Positions 9,335 to 15,923 of a stretch of DNA of 15,923 nt are shown here, one piece after another (the stretch's first letter is position 1; every line of letters starts with the position of its first letter). Both the position numbers and the translations under genes were made by a program. The notes below the pieces were generated by a model, which had not been told where the DNA came from, made no database searches, and saw only the letters and a list, made by a program, of their open reading frames with translations. Location: positions 126,001 through 141,923 of the forward strand of contig NW_026570430.1 of NCBI RefSeq assembly GCF_019649055.1, read 5' to 3'. Origin of the DNA: Paramacrobiotus metropolitanus (Eukaryota; Tardigrada; Eutardigrada; Parachela; Macrobiotidae).

Positions 9335-10090
9335 CCTGGAACTAATGTTGTGGTATGTTGTACTACTGTTGTACTAATGTTGTACTAGCCAACTGTGTTA
9401 TGTTGTAGTGGGTGGCGATTTGTATTAAACTACGTTAAACACAGTGTGTGGTGCCATGTATTAAACTATGCTGTCTAGCTTGTTTATAAGCACGAAGAAG
9501 CTCTGTCTAGCTTAATCATTAAATCAAGTTTTTAGTCTATCTGCACTGGTATAATTGTAACAAGGATAGGTCCGGCTGTATAGGTTAAGATACTATTACA
9601 TTTTGTGCCCATTCATTAAGTAAAAGAATGTCACGATTAGCTCCGGTTAGCTTCCATGAATACGGAACTACCGTATTGTTTTATGAGATGAGTGGCATCG
9701 TTCTTTGAATATTAAATGCTTTTAATCCGGGTTCAACGTGTTTGTAGTCGGGAGTTTAGTGTATATCAAATTATACACTAGCGGTCTATGGGTCAATAAA
9801 ACAAACCCTTTTATCAACAGAGGTTTCATTAGTATCCGGGTTAATAAGACAGCTAGTGACGTAACACAGTGGTCCGAGCGAAGCGAGAATACGCGCCCTC
9901 TCGGTGTGTGCGCGTGAAGCCGAAGCCCAATTTCAAGTCTGTGTAATAGATGGCTGTTGTATCAGTACGCTCGTATTAGTTTAAGCCCGCCCACATGGGT
10001 TCTCTCTGATATTAGCGCGTTTCAGTCACTCATTGTTTTAGGAACGGTTTTTATTGGTGGATTCCAAACTGAAGTACGTCCACGTAGGTT
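9287..10090 (+). repeat. left inverted arm
   Basis: Matches the reverse complement of 12301-13101 almost base for base, an estimated 97-98 percent by eye. Differences are concentrated at about 9883-9920 (around GAGCGAAGCGAG) plus a few one- and two-base indels, for example AAACACAGTGTGTGG against AAACACTGTGTGG, and CAAACCC against CAAAACCC. The arm carries a three-copy 11-bp repeat (TGTTGTACTAN, 9356-9388) and a 9-bp stem hairpin TAGTGTATA / TATACACTA (9757-9780), both mirrored in the other arm. Confidence 0.95.
9356..9388 (+). repeat. 11-bp tandem repeat, 3 copies
   Basis: TGTTGTACTAC, TGTTGTACTAA, TGTTGTACTAG in tandem near the outer end of the left arm; mirrored in the right arm at about 12999-13032. 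Confidence 0.85.
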
Positions 10091-10202
10091 TCTCTGATAT
10101 TAGCGCGTTTCAGTCACTCATTGTTTAGGAACGATTTTTTACTGGTTGATTGGAAACTGAAGTACGCATACGTAGGTTTCTCTGATAGCACGTTCCAGTT
10201 AC
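10003..10202 (+). repeat. 88-bp tandem repeat at the inner edge of the left arm
   Basis: Unit 1 (10003-10090) and unit 2 (10091-10178) both start TCTCTGATATTAGCGCGTTT and end CGTAGGTT; a third partial unit starts at 10179 (TCTCTGATAGCACGTTCCAG) and fades by about 10202. Unit 2 differs at several sites from unit 1 (CGGTTTTTATTGGTGG against CGATTTTTTACTGGTTG). The right arm carries only unit 1, so the arm match ends exactly at the unit boundary. Confidence 0.9.
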
Positions 10203-10379
10203 TTTCGGTAATACAAGTAACGTTGGTATTGTTCAGTGAAACGTTACGGTTGGTTACTAGTCTAAACGTCAATTTTTAGTCTGGTCAGCAGGTTCAGTTA
10301 ACGGGTTGCGTAGTACAAGTAACTAAAACAATAGTTCATACGTTATGTTAACTTTTAGGTTGAAACCTACACTTTTGAG

Positions 10380-10414
10380 TATAAAACCTCAGCGACCAAG
10401 CAAATTTTTCATTC
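10380..10414 (+). promoter_or_regulatory. core promoter of the internal gene
   Basis: TATAAAA at 10380-10386 and TCATTC at 10409-10414, with the initiator A (10411) 31 bases after the first T. This is an exact TCAKTY initiator at canonical distance. The ATG follows at 10504, giving a 93-base leader. Confidence 0.65.
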
Positions 10415-10503
10415 CAAAGTTTTTTAATCCAATCCACCTACCTTGGAATACCTGCCAGGATCTCCCTTATATTTTTTAGTTATTTCAGTTTATCTTTTGC
10501 TCC

Positions 10504-12001
10504 ATGGCTCCTTCAAGTATCTTGCGGATTATCAGGAGTGGTGCCGCCAGCAGTGTAGTAAGTCTTATCCCTTTCATAAATTTTTATAAATTTATTTTTA
10601 TTATCGAAATTATTTAATAGTATTTTCTAAGAAAACTATTTGTAGCTATAATCAAGGGTTGAAAACCAAGTGGGACGATATTTCAGACAGAACAGCAGGA
10701 GTGTACTTAGTATAATATCGGTACGTTTCGTTTATATTTGTTAAAGGGTTAAACTTAAACAATGAAAATTTAATTTATTAGATCTGTGTGCAAGTGTCAA
10801 GAAGTTTGTCGGAAGCTGTACATGGAGTAAGCCGGGAAAGGAGGTAGACCGTTTGCTACATGCGGTCAACCGGTTGGAGGTATATTGACTTTTATTTTAT
10901 TTCACAAAAAAATAATGCTACATCCGTATAATATGTTTAGTGGTCGGTTGCCTTCTTGAGTTGTGACATTGTTCCCGATCCGCGTCGTACCAACTTACAG
11001 CTGGATACGGTTCCCATCATAATGGCAGGCAGTGTGGGCGTGACCGAAGAAGGAGAAGCTCAAGGCCAGTCTTCATCATCAGTGAAACCATCCACTTCCA
11101 AAGCCAAGCCGAAGAAGCAAAGCCAAGCCAAGCGGTGTCAATCACCAACACCCTCTCCACCGTCAAGCCGTTCTCCAACCCCGGACTTTGGCGGTTACGA
11201 TTTTACCCGGCAGCGGGAGCCCACCCCAACCATCACCACCTGTCTTCTCTAGGCCACCTCAACCTACTCACCATTGCCGGCGGCTGTCATCACTGAGCCA
11301 CCTCAACCTACTCCACCATTGCCGGCGGCTGTCATCACTGAGCCTACTCAACCATTCCCAGTATCTGTCACAGCTGACCAGCCGACTACTCTGCATATGG
11401 GTTTCCGTTAGCCAGCACCGCATTGTTTCCTCGGGTACTATTACATTCCAGGCAACGTTCGCTGACGGTACGACCATTGAAAACACCTGCCTGTCCCTTC
11501 ATTATTCCTACTCCACCGTCTCCACACTTCAAGGCGCCCATTGCCAGTGAAAAGTACATCCTCACCGTTCAAAGTTTACGTTCCCGAACACTCAAACCGT
11601 GATTACCGTGAAAGACGATCCACTTGGCAGTGCCGAAAATCCTATCATCATTGAAGACAAGAAGAGCCGCCCGTCATTACTTTGGATGACTCTGACAGTT
11701 CGGATGAAGGTATGAAAACGCTTTGCTTTGAGTCGGATAATGGGGGTGAAGCGGTCGTTTGGACGGAGGCCAGGATACCGACATGGAGGACAATGATGAA
11801 GACGGCGGTAATGAAATGGACGACGGATTCTTGGGAGACATCGATGATGATGAATTCGAGCCGCCGTTTGCGTCTACTCAGTATTCATTGGACAACGATG
11901 GACGAATTTGGTATGACCGAAGTGGAGGGCTGGTTGAACGCATTTGGTTATTACTTAGACTGATGGTGTTTTCTCTTCTTCATGTTGTTTACCTTAGCTA
12001 A
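10504..12001 (+). CDS. spliced gene inside the inverted repeat, unknown Ser/Pro-rich acidic-tailed protein
   Basis: Proposed exons: 10504-10557 (MAPSSILRIIRSGAASSV, donor GTAAGT), 10646-10720 (donor GTACGT), 10782-10879 and 10941-12001. Introns are 88, 61 and 61 bp with GT...AG ends. Exon 3 is fully open in one frame (SVKKFVGSCTWSKPGKEVD) and joins exon 4 in phase 0 across TTGGAG|GTATAT...TTTAG|TGG, strong support for that splice. Exon 2 fits only if one base is shifted. Exon 4 encodes a Ser/Lys/Pro-rich part (SPTPSPPSSRSPTPDFGGYD), a 15-residue Pro-rich repeat, a middle part with TITFQATFADGTTIE, then acidic runs (DDSDSSDEG; DMEDNDEDGGNEMDDGF) and a hydrophobic end, TAA 11999-12001. The frame breaks about five times in exon 4 (near 11220-11250, 11267, 11409, 11650-11665, 11757-11762). 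No family recognised. The Pro-rich middle and acidic tail resemble a transcription-regulator style protein, but that is only compositional. Confidence 0.55.
11254..11342 (+). repeat. 45-bp coding tandem repeat, first copy one base short
   Basis: Copy 1 (11254-11297, 44 bp) and copy 2 (11298-11342, 45 bp) are otherwise identical and encode a Pro-rich 15-residue unit (PPQPTPPLPAAVITE). Copy 1 has CTACTCACC where copy 2 has CTACTCCACC, so one C is missing and the frame breaks there. Confidence 0.9.
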
Positions 12002-12134
12002 ACCATTTTGCTAATGATGGCTTTTATGTAACTTGCGGTTGATGGAACAATGTTGTTAAGAAAATGTTAACAATAACAATATGTCAAACAATAACTTCTT
12101 GATGTGAACTCTGAATGAAATCTGTTGTCGGTCT

Positions 12135-12140
12135 ATTAAA
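12135..12140 (+). promoter_or_regulatory. poly(A) signal of the internal gene
   Basis: ATTAAA about 135 bases after the stop of the internal gene, followed within 10 bases by a GTGTTTAAAAAAA run. Confidence 0.5.
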
Positions 12141-12235
12141 CTGTGTTTAAAAAAATAGTTATACTGGTTCAATGATTTGTCGCAGAAACACAAAAAAACA
12201 CTTTATAAAGATGTGTTTTATAGGTCCATTATAAA

Positions 12236-12300
12236 GCGCCCTCGAGGCGCGCGCGCGCAAAGCCAAAGCCGCGGCCGAGCGCAGCGAGGCCAGGCTGAGA
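12236..12300. other. CpG-rich block beside the right arm
   Basis: About 65 bp of strongly GC-rich sequence (GCGCGCGCGC, CCGCGGCCGAGCGCAGCGAGGC) between the internal gene and the right arm. CGAGCGCAGCGAG echoes CGAGCGAAGCGAG found inside both arms (left at about 9876), so a piece of arm sequence may be repeated here. The left side has 88-bp repeats instead. Confidence 0.6.
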
Positions 12301-13101
12301 AACCTACGTGGACGTACTTCAGTTTGGAATCCACCAATAAAAACCGTTCCTAAAACAATGAGTGACTGAAACGCGCTAATATCAGAGAGAACCCATGTGG
12401 GCGGGCTTAAACTAATACGAGCGTACTGATACAACAGCCATCTATTACACAGACTTGAAATTGGGCTGGCTTCACGCGCACACACCGAGAGGCGCGCGTG
12501 GTCCTCTTCGCTCGGACCACTGTGTTACGTCACTAGCTGTCTTATTAACCCGGATACTAATGAAACCTCTGTTGATAAAAGGGTTTTGTTTTATTGACCC
12601 ATAGACCGCTAGTGTATAATTTGATATACACTAAACTCCCGACTACAAACACGTTGAACCCGGATTAAAAGCATTTAATATTCAAAGAACGATGCCACTC
12701 ATCTCATAAAACAATACGGTAGTTCCGTATTCATGGAAGCTAACCGGAGCTAATCGTGACATTCTTTTACTTAATGAATGGGCACAAAATGTAATAGTAT
12801 CTTAACCTATACAGCCGGACCTATCCTTGTTACAATTATACCAGTGCAGATAGACTAAAAACTTGATTTAATGATTAAGCTAGACAGAGCTTCTTCGTGC
12901 TTATAAACAAGCTAGACAGCATAGTTTAATACATGGCACCACACAGTGTTTAACGTAGTTTAATACAAATCGCCACCCACTACAACATAACACAGTTGGC
13001 TAGTACAACATTAGTACAACAGTAGTACAACATACCACAACATTAGTTCCAGGCTAAACCTCTACCACAAAGACACAAGACAGTGACCAATGGTTCAAGT
13101 C
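12301..13101 (-). repeat. right inverted arm
   Basis: Reverse complement of 9287-10090 (see left arm). AACCTACGTGGACGTAC at 12301 mirrors GTACGTCCACGTAGGTT ending at 10090. The 9-bp stem hairpin recurs at about 12608-12631. The minus-strand frame CVFVVEV with stop at 13054-13056 lies at its outer end. Confidence 0.95.
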
Positions 13102-13151
13102 CGAGATTCCTAACAAACAAAACAATTTTTAAAAACAAGAAATATTAGAAA

Positions 13152-14075
13152 TTAGGCAAATTGCGAGTTAATTATAGCGGCGACGGGGTCTGATTCGTTC
13201 GGCGAATTGGGCGCTTTCGCGTAGTCGGCTGGCTGTAAATTTCCTCCGGATAATGGTCCCTGGGTGAGTTAGCGATGCAGGTTAATTTGGTCAAGGATAA
13301 AAGGTTGGGAAAGAAGGCTATTGATTCTTTCAACGGCGGTCTGGTCCTCTGGTGAATAGTCTTGTACTGGCGTTGATGCGCGAGTCGTTGAATGGAACGG
13401 TGTTGGCGGGCGGCGGCGGCGTTGCGGTGCATTCACAAAGCGTGATCGGCATGGATTGCGAGTCGGTGTAGTAAAGCATCAGACGTGGAAGGCACTGTGG
13501 GTGATGGAGTTGAAGAGCGGCGGCGTCCTCGTGGCGCATCCAACAGACGTGAGCGGTATGGACTACTGGGAGAAGATGGTGACGTCAAGCGAATCAAATT
13601 GAAGGGCTGTGTGCGAATCGGTGAAGGCATTCGATCCCGGGCAACGCGGGCAACATTCCAACGAGAGGTATGTGCTGGCTGCGTAAGGTAATGGCTCAAA
13701 GTTGACATGTCAGGAGAAGCAGGACTGTACTCCACCATCTGGGTCGGTTCCGGAGTGCGAGAACGTTGTGGCAGGGAAAATGCTTGCTCGCTCATGGTCA
13801 GGCAACGGAGAGTAGACGCTGCCGTAAGCGGCAGTATATGACGCCGCCGTCGTTGATTGGAGTGTGGATGTGGTGGGTGTTGTCTGCAGAATAGTCGTTG
13901 GCTGGAGTGTAGAAGCCAGTAGGTGGTGGTGGACTTGGCGGTGCGGGGAGGCTGCGAGGCGGTTGGGGTTCTCACCAATGAACGGTACGGTGCCAGTCAC
14001 GCCAAACTGGTAGACTGAATTGCTAGGCGGCGCAAGGACCATACGGACCAACCAAAGAAATAAGACGGGCGTCAT
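13152..14075 (-). pseudogene. Ser/Pro/Thr-rich protein gene, several frame breaks
   Basis: On the minus strand protein-like text passes through several frames. From ATG 14075 or 14042: VYQFGVTGTVPFIGENPN, then a Pro-rich part (APPSPPPPTGFYTPANDYSA), then SLPQRSRTPEPTQMVEYSP and NLIRLTSPSSPSSPYRSRL, then VQDYSPEDQTAVERINSLL, and finally ADYAKAPNSPNESDPVAAII with TAA at 13152-13154. Changes of frame are needed near 13950, near 13800, and at the A-run 13473-13475; an in-frame TAA also occurs near 13270. MTPVLFLWLVRMVLA at the start could be a short signal-like segment. TCAGTT (14086-14081) lies just before the ATG and a TATA-like TATAGTTT about 32 bases upstream of it. I do not recognise the family. 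The style (many SP/TP pairs) resembles the frame at 9131-9334 and the internal gene. An acceptor-like TTTGTTTGTTAG at about 13112-13123 could splice it to the CVFVVEV end in the right arm. Confidence 0.4.
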
Positions 14076-14086
14076 GGAAAAACTGA

Positions 14087-14332
14087 ATGTCTCCCTGTAA
14101 ATGGTATAAAACTATACTATATAAAGAATCCGGCCAATATATTTTTGCTAACAGAAATATATCCACTCCTTTGAAGGCAGGGCAAAAACTAAACCAAATC
14201 TATCGTGGAACTTACAAAATCATATTAGCCAGATGGATATGCACCCAGGCATCAGGAAGATTATCCATGGCGCTTATGTTTGGACGTCAGGCCAGCATAT
14301 CACGGCGTATACGGTTAGCAATTTCTGTTTAA
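14087..14332 (+). CDS. small unidentified open frame
   Basis: ATG at 14087 opens 81 codons (MSPCKWYKTILYKESGQ at the start) to TAA 14330-14332. It is basic and has no recognisable domain. The composition is reasonable and the frame intact. It starts 12 bases from, and facing away from, the minus-strand ATG at 14075, so the two cannot both have normal promoters there. It might be an upstream exon of the plus-strand relic that follows. Confidence 0.25.
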   Translation: MSPCKWYKTILYKESGQYIFANRNISTPLKAGQKLNQIYRGTYKIILARWICTQASGRLSMALMFGRQASISRRIRLAISV

Positions 14333-14431
14333 TTTAATTTTGTTGTAATAATAGACAAAAAAAAATAATTTGAAAATTGTCTTACCGAATGCTCTATTGG
14401 AGATGGCAGCCAGCTCTGCAGTCGTTGGCGT

Positions 14432-15021
14432 ATGAGTGAACACATGAAAACACTGATCGATCTCCAGACAAGCGTTAGCAAACGGACAACGAGATCAACC
14501 AAGTTGTATGGTCGATACACGCCATCGGAGGAAGTGGATGATGCGTAGGACAATGAGGATGAAGAAGATCCGGTAGATGCTACTGAATCTGCTCGGGAAG
14601 ACATTATGCAAAGGTCACTCGTTAACAAGCTTACTAACAGAACAGTCTACAGCGCTGTTATAAGGTAATACAAAAGATCCAAGAAGCGTCCAAAACTGCT
14701 GCTCAAGCAACTGATGGATTAACTGTGGCTGCAGTTGGTTTATATCAGCGAAAATTTCGTTTCCAGATTTTTCACTGTACATGTCCTTTTGTTTCCTTAC
14801 AGTCGGTCTGGTTAAGGCTCTTTCTCCTTCGTAAGACTAAACCTAACTTTTCCGTACATACGTGTAAGGAAAAGTTTTAACCAACAAGGCACGAAGCATA
14901 CGGTTGAGTTTCTTAGTACAAATGTTAAGAGAAAAGACAAGTTTCTGTGGAATTTTCGGTATGTGTTGAAGTAAAGGAAAGTTGAGAGGAGACCTATGAC
15001 AAGAGGTTGGATGACAAGTAA
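14432..15021 (+). pseudogene. plus-strand coding relic, acidic then helical
   Basis: From ATG 14432 a frame reads MSEHMKTLIDLQTSVSKR, then YGRYTPSEEVDDA, an in-frame TAG (14546-14548), DNEDEEDPVDATESARED, and NKLTNRTVYSAVIR to TAA at 14666. In the next frame from 14665 text continues directly with VIQKIQEASKTAAQATDGL and VAAVGLYQRKFRFQ. A third piece around 14903-14974 reads EFLSTNVKRKDKFLWNFRYV. A last one ends at TAA 15019-15021 (RPYDKRLDDK). A strong acceptor-like tract TTTTGTTTCCTTACAG lies just before 14803. The run of compatible pieces suggests one real gene with one-base breaks and possibly an intron. No family recognised. Confidence 0.35.
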
Positions 15022-15033
15022 TAAACAGTAATC

Positions 15034-15360
15034 CGTCTCGCGACCCGGATAAGAGCCATTATGTTCTTGTTTTTCTAGGTCAAGCGACAATTTGATTTAC
15101 CCTGCATCCGTATCACAGATCCTGAATAAGTCGCGTCAGCGACCTGGTTTCTATTGTTTGAGAATTTTGGTATAATGGCTGTCGTTCTCCTGTTCATTTG
15201 CCCTGTTGCCTAGCTAATATTCCGGATTCGTCGCGACACTGACAAGGATTGCATTGTTTTAGTACCGACATAATCCTGTTTATCTGGGTTACACGCTCTT
15301 TTGATTTGGTCTGGTACCTTGATATCTGCGAGCCGGATTCCGTCGCGACTTCCATTGTTT
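15034..15360. repeat. degenerate ~100-bp tandem repeat, 3-4 copies
   Basis: The words CCGGATTC-GTCGCGAC and, shortly after, CATTGTTT-AGAA recur. ATTGTT-type anchors lie at 15153, 15253 and 15354 (100 and 101 apart), with a weaker one at about 15057. GTCGCG-type anchors lie at 15130, 15230 and 15342, with CTCGCGAC at 15037. A minus-strand frame at 15210-15449 (rich in K/R) and a plus frame from 15301 run through the repeat; neither shows a motif I know. Confidence 0.6.
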
Positions 15361-15589
15361 AAGAAACGGTTTTTCCGGAGTCTTACAATGGTTCTCCCTC
15401 GTCCCTTCTTACCGAATGGGTCAAAAGGAATTTTCCTTGGTAGCTCCACGTATCATACAGCCCAACCCACATCGTTAGAGAACCAGTGTCCACCAGACCA
15501 AAAACTCTCTGCTTCGGACCACATCAGTCTGGTCAAGGGTAGTGGGAGTTTACAAATCACCTGCAGCCAATGGCTGCGCACCGAAAAAA

Positions 15590-15745
15590 ATGTCGAGTTC
15601 CAACTCAGAGGATATAAGTCGATTTCTCAACACAAAATCAAATCATTCGGACAGTTTTCTTTTACGCACCACTGCAACTGGATCTTCAGCATCCCCCATG
15701 GCTATTCCTGATTTTCCTGACGAGTTTCCCTGCTTGAGTACACTG
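15590..15745 (+). CDS. first coding exon of an unknown gene
   Basis: ATG at 15590 in a good context (AAAAAAATGT) opens 52 codons: Ser-rich start MSSSNSEDISRFLNTKSNHS, then SASPMAIPDFPDEFPCLSTL. It ends exactly before CTG|GTAAGTTC, a perfect donor, in phase 0. TCAGTC at 15524-15529 could be an initiator, without a TATA box. The gene would continue beyond the window. The Ser-rich, acidic/Pro composition suggests a disordered N-terminus, but the family is unknown. An upstream extension of this frame to 15542 has no ATG, so I chose 15590. Confidence 0.5.
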
Positions 15746-15763
15746 GTAAGTTCAAACAGTACC

Positions 15764-15802
15764 TACTAATAACTTATTACTAATAACTTGTAACTAATAA
15801 CT
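15764..15802 (+). repeat. short tandem repeat ACTAATAACTT
   Basis: ACTAATAACTTATT, ACTAATAACTTGTA, ACTAATAACTTTC: three 13-14 bp units inside the proposed intron. Confidence 0.85.
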
Positions 15803-15923
15803 TTCAAATTTAATATTCTGACATTAGTAAGGGTGACCTTTCATAATTTGGATTGAGGCTTTATAACACGGTTATTACTCTATTGCCTAAAGAAAACCTC
15901 GGCTTCTTCTAGAGATCGCAAAT

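Larger units (their letters stand above)
9287..13101. mobile_element. large inverted-repeat element with internal spliced gene
   Basis: About 3.8 kb bounded by two inverted arms of about 800 bp. Between them lie a TATA/initiator promoter, an about four-exon gene (10504-12001) and a poly(A) signal. The arms begin with GACTTG at 9287 and end with CAAGTC at 13101; outside these the match drops to around 60 percent or less. I found no clear target-site duplication and no DDE transposase, integrase, polymerase or tyrosine recombinase. It could be a non-autonomous long-TIR DNA transposon (Mutator-like or foldback-like), part of an integrated large DNA virus with internal inverted repeats, or an inverted segmental duplication in the host. 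Confidence 0.65.

Noticed and set aside
12159-12485. 108-codon minus frame in the right arm
   Set aside because: It begins in the arm and runs out through the CpG-rich block; the corresponding frame in the left arm is interrupted and shifted, so it is not conserved between the two arms.
13485-13691. Plus-strand Arg/Gly-rich frame of 68 codons
   Set aside because: It is antisense to the Ser/Pro-rich minus-strand reading, which explains its composition, and plus-strand text stops on both sides while the minus-strand text continues.
14812-15090. 92-codon minus frame with hydrophobic stretches
   Set aside because: It overlaps better plus-strand coding text (EFLSTNVKRKDKFLWNFRYV and RPYDKRLDDK) and has no promoter or splice support.
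15210-15449. 79-codon minus Lys/Arg-rich frame, considered as a retroelement gag/protease piece
   Set aside because: No zinc knuckle, no protease DSG/DTG motif in context, opens on GTG, and runs through the degenerate repeat.
1-15923. CRISPR array, tRNA, rRNA or bacterial operon features
   Set aside because: None of the expected repeat-spacer regularity, cloverleaf arms or Shine-Dalgarno-led gene runs were seen; splice sites and the IAP gene make the window eukaryotic or of a eukaryotic virus.

Overview
The window looks eukaryotic and probably comes from an invertebrate. Genes carry short GT...AG introns (61-88 bp), TATA boxes, AATAAA/ATTAAA-type poly(A) signals and start codons in Kozak-like settings. 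There are no operons, Shine-Dalgarno sites, rRNAs or tRNAs that I can see. Two good core promoters pair a TATA box with a TCAKTY initiator 31 bases downstream. This is the arthropod-type arrangement, so an arthropod host, or a DNA element living in one, is my best guess; I cannot name the species.

Region by region. 1-711 holds a decayed protein-coding stretch I cannot identify. About 731-1000 is a foldback (MITE-like) palindrome. 1000-7800 is mostly non-coding sequence with small hairpins, microsatellites and short direct repeats, a possible first exon on the minus strand at 1591-1647, and a perfect 17-bp stem hairpin at 7410-7450. At 7809-7891 is what looks like one end of a pogo/Tigger-type transposon. 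8329-9082 (minus) is the only gene recognised by family: an intronless inhibitor-of-apoptosis protein with two BIR domains and a C-terminal RING, broken by two one-base frame breaks and preceded by a clean promoter.

The centrepiece is 9287-13101: two roughly 800-bp, nearly identical inverted arms (about 9287-10090 and 12301-13101) around 2.2 kb of unique DNA. The unique part carries its own promoter, a gene of about four exons (10504-12001) for a Ser/Pro-rich protein with a strongly acidic C-terminal part, and a poly(A) signal. No transposase is recognisable. The outer end of each arm reads as the same C-terminal peptide (ending CVFVVEV) entering the arm from outside, so the arms may have captured, or been copied with, the 3' ends of two flanking genes.

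Beyond the right arm lie a Ser/Pro-rich gene relic on the minus strand (13152-14075), coding-looking sequence on the plus strand (14087-15021), a degenerate ~100-bp tandem repeat (15034-15360) and a clean first exon with a perfect GTAAGT donor (15590-15745).

A theme across the coding areas is that reading frames break by what looks like single-base loss, often in or beside short homopolymers. This could mean real decay, or an assembly left with homopolymer errors. It matters because it decides whether the IAP gene and the inverted-repeat gene are dead or alive.
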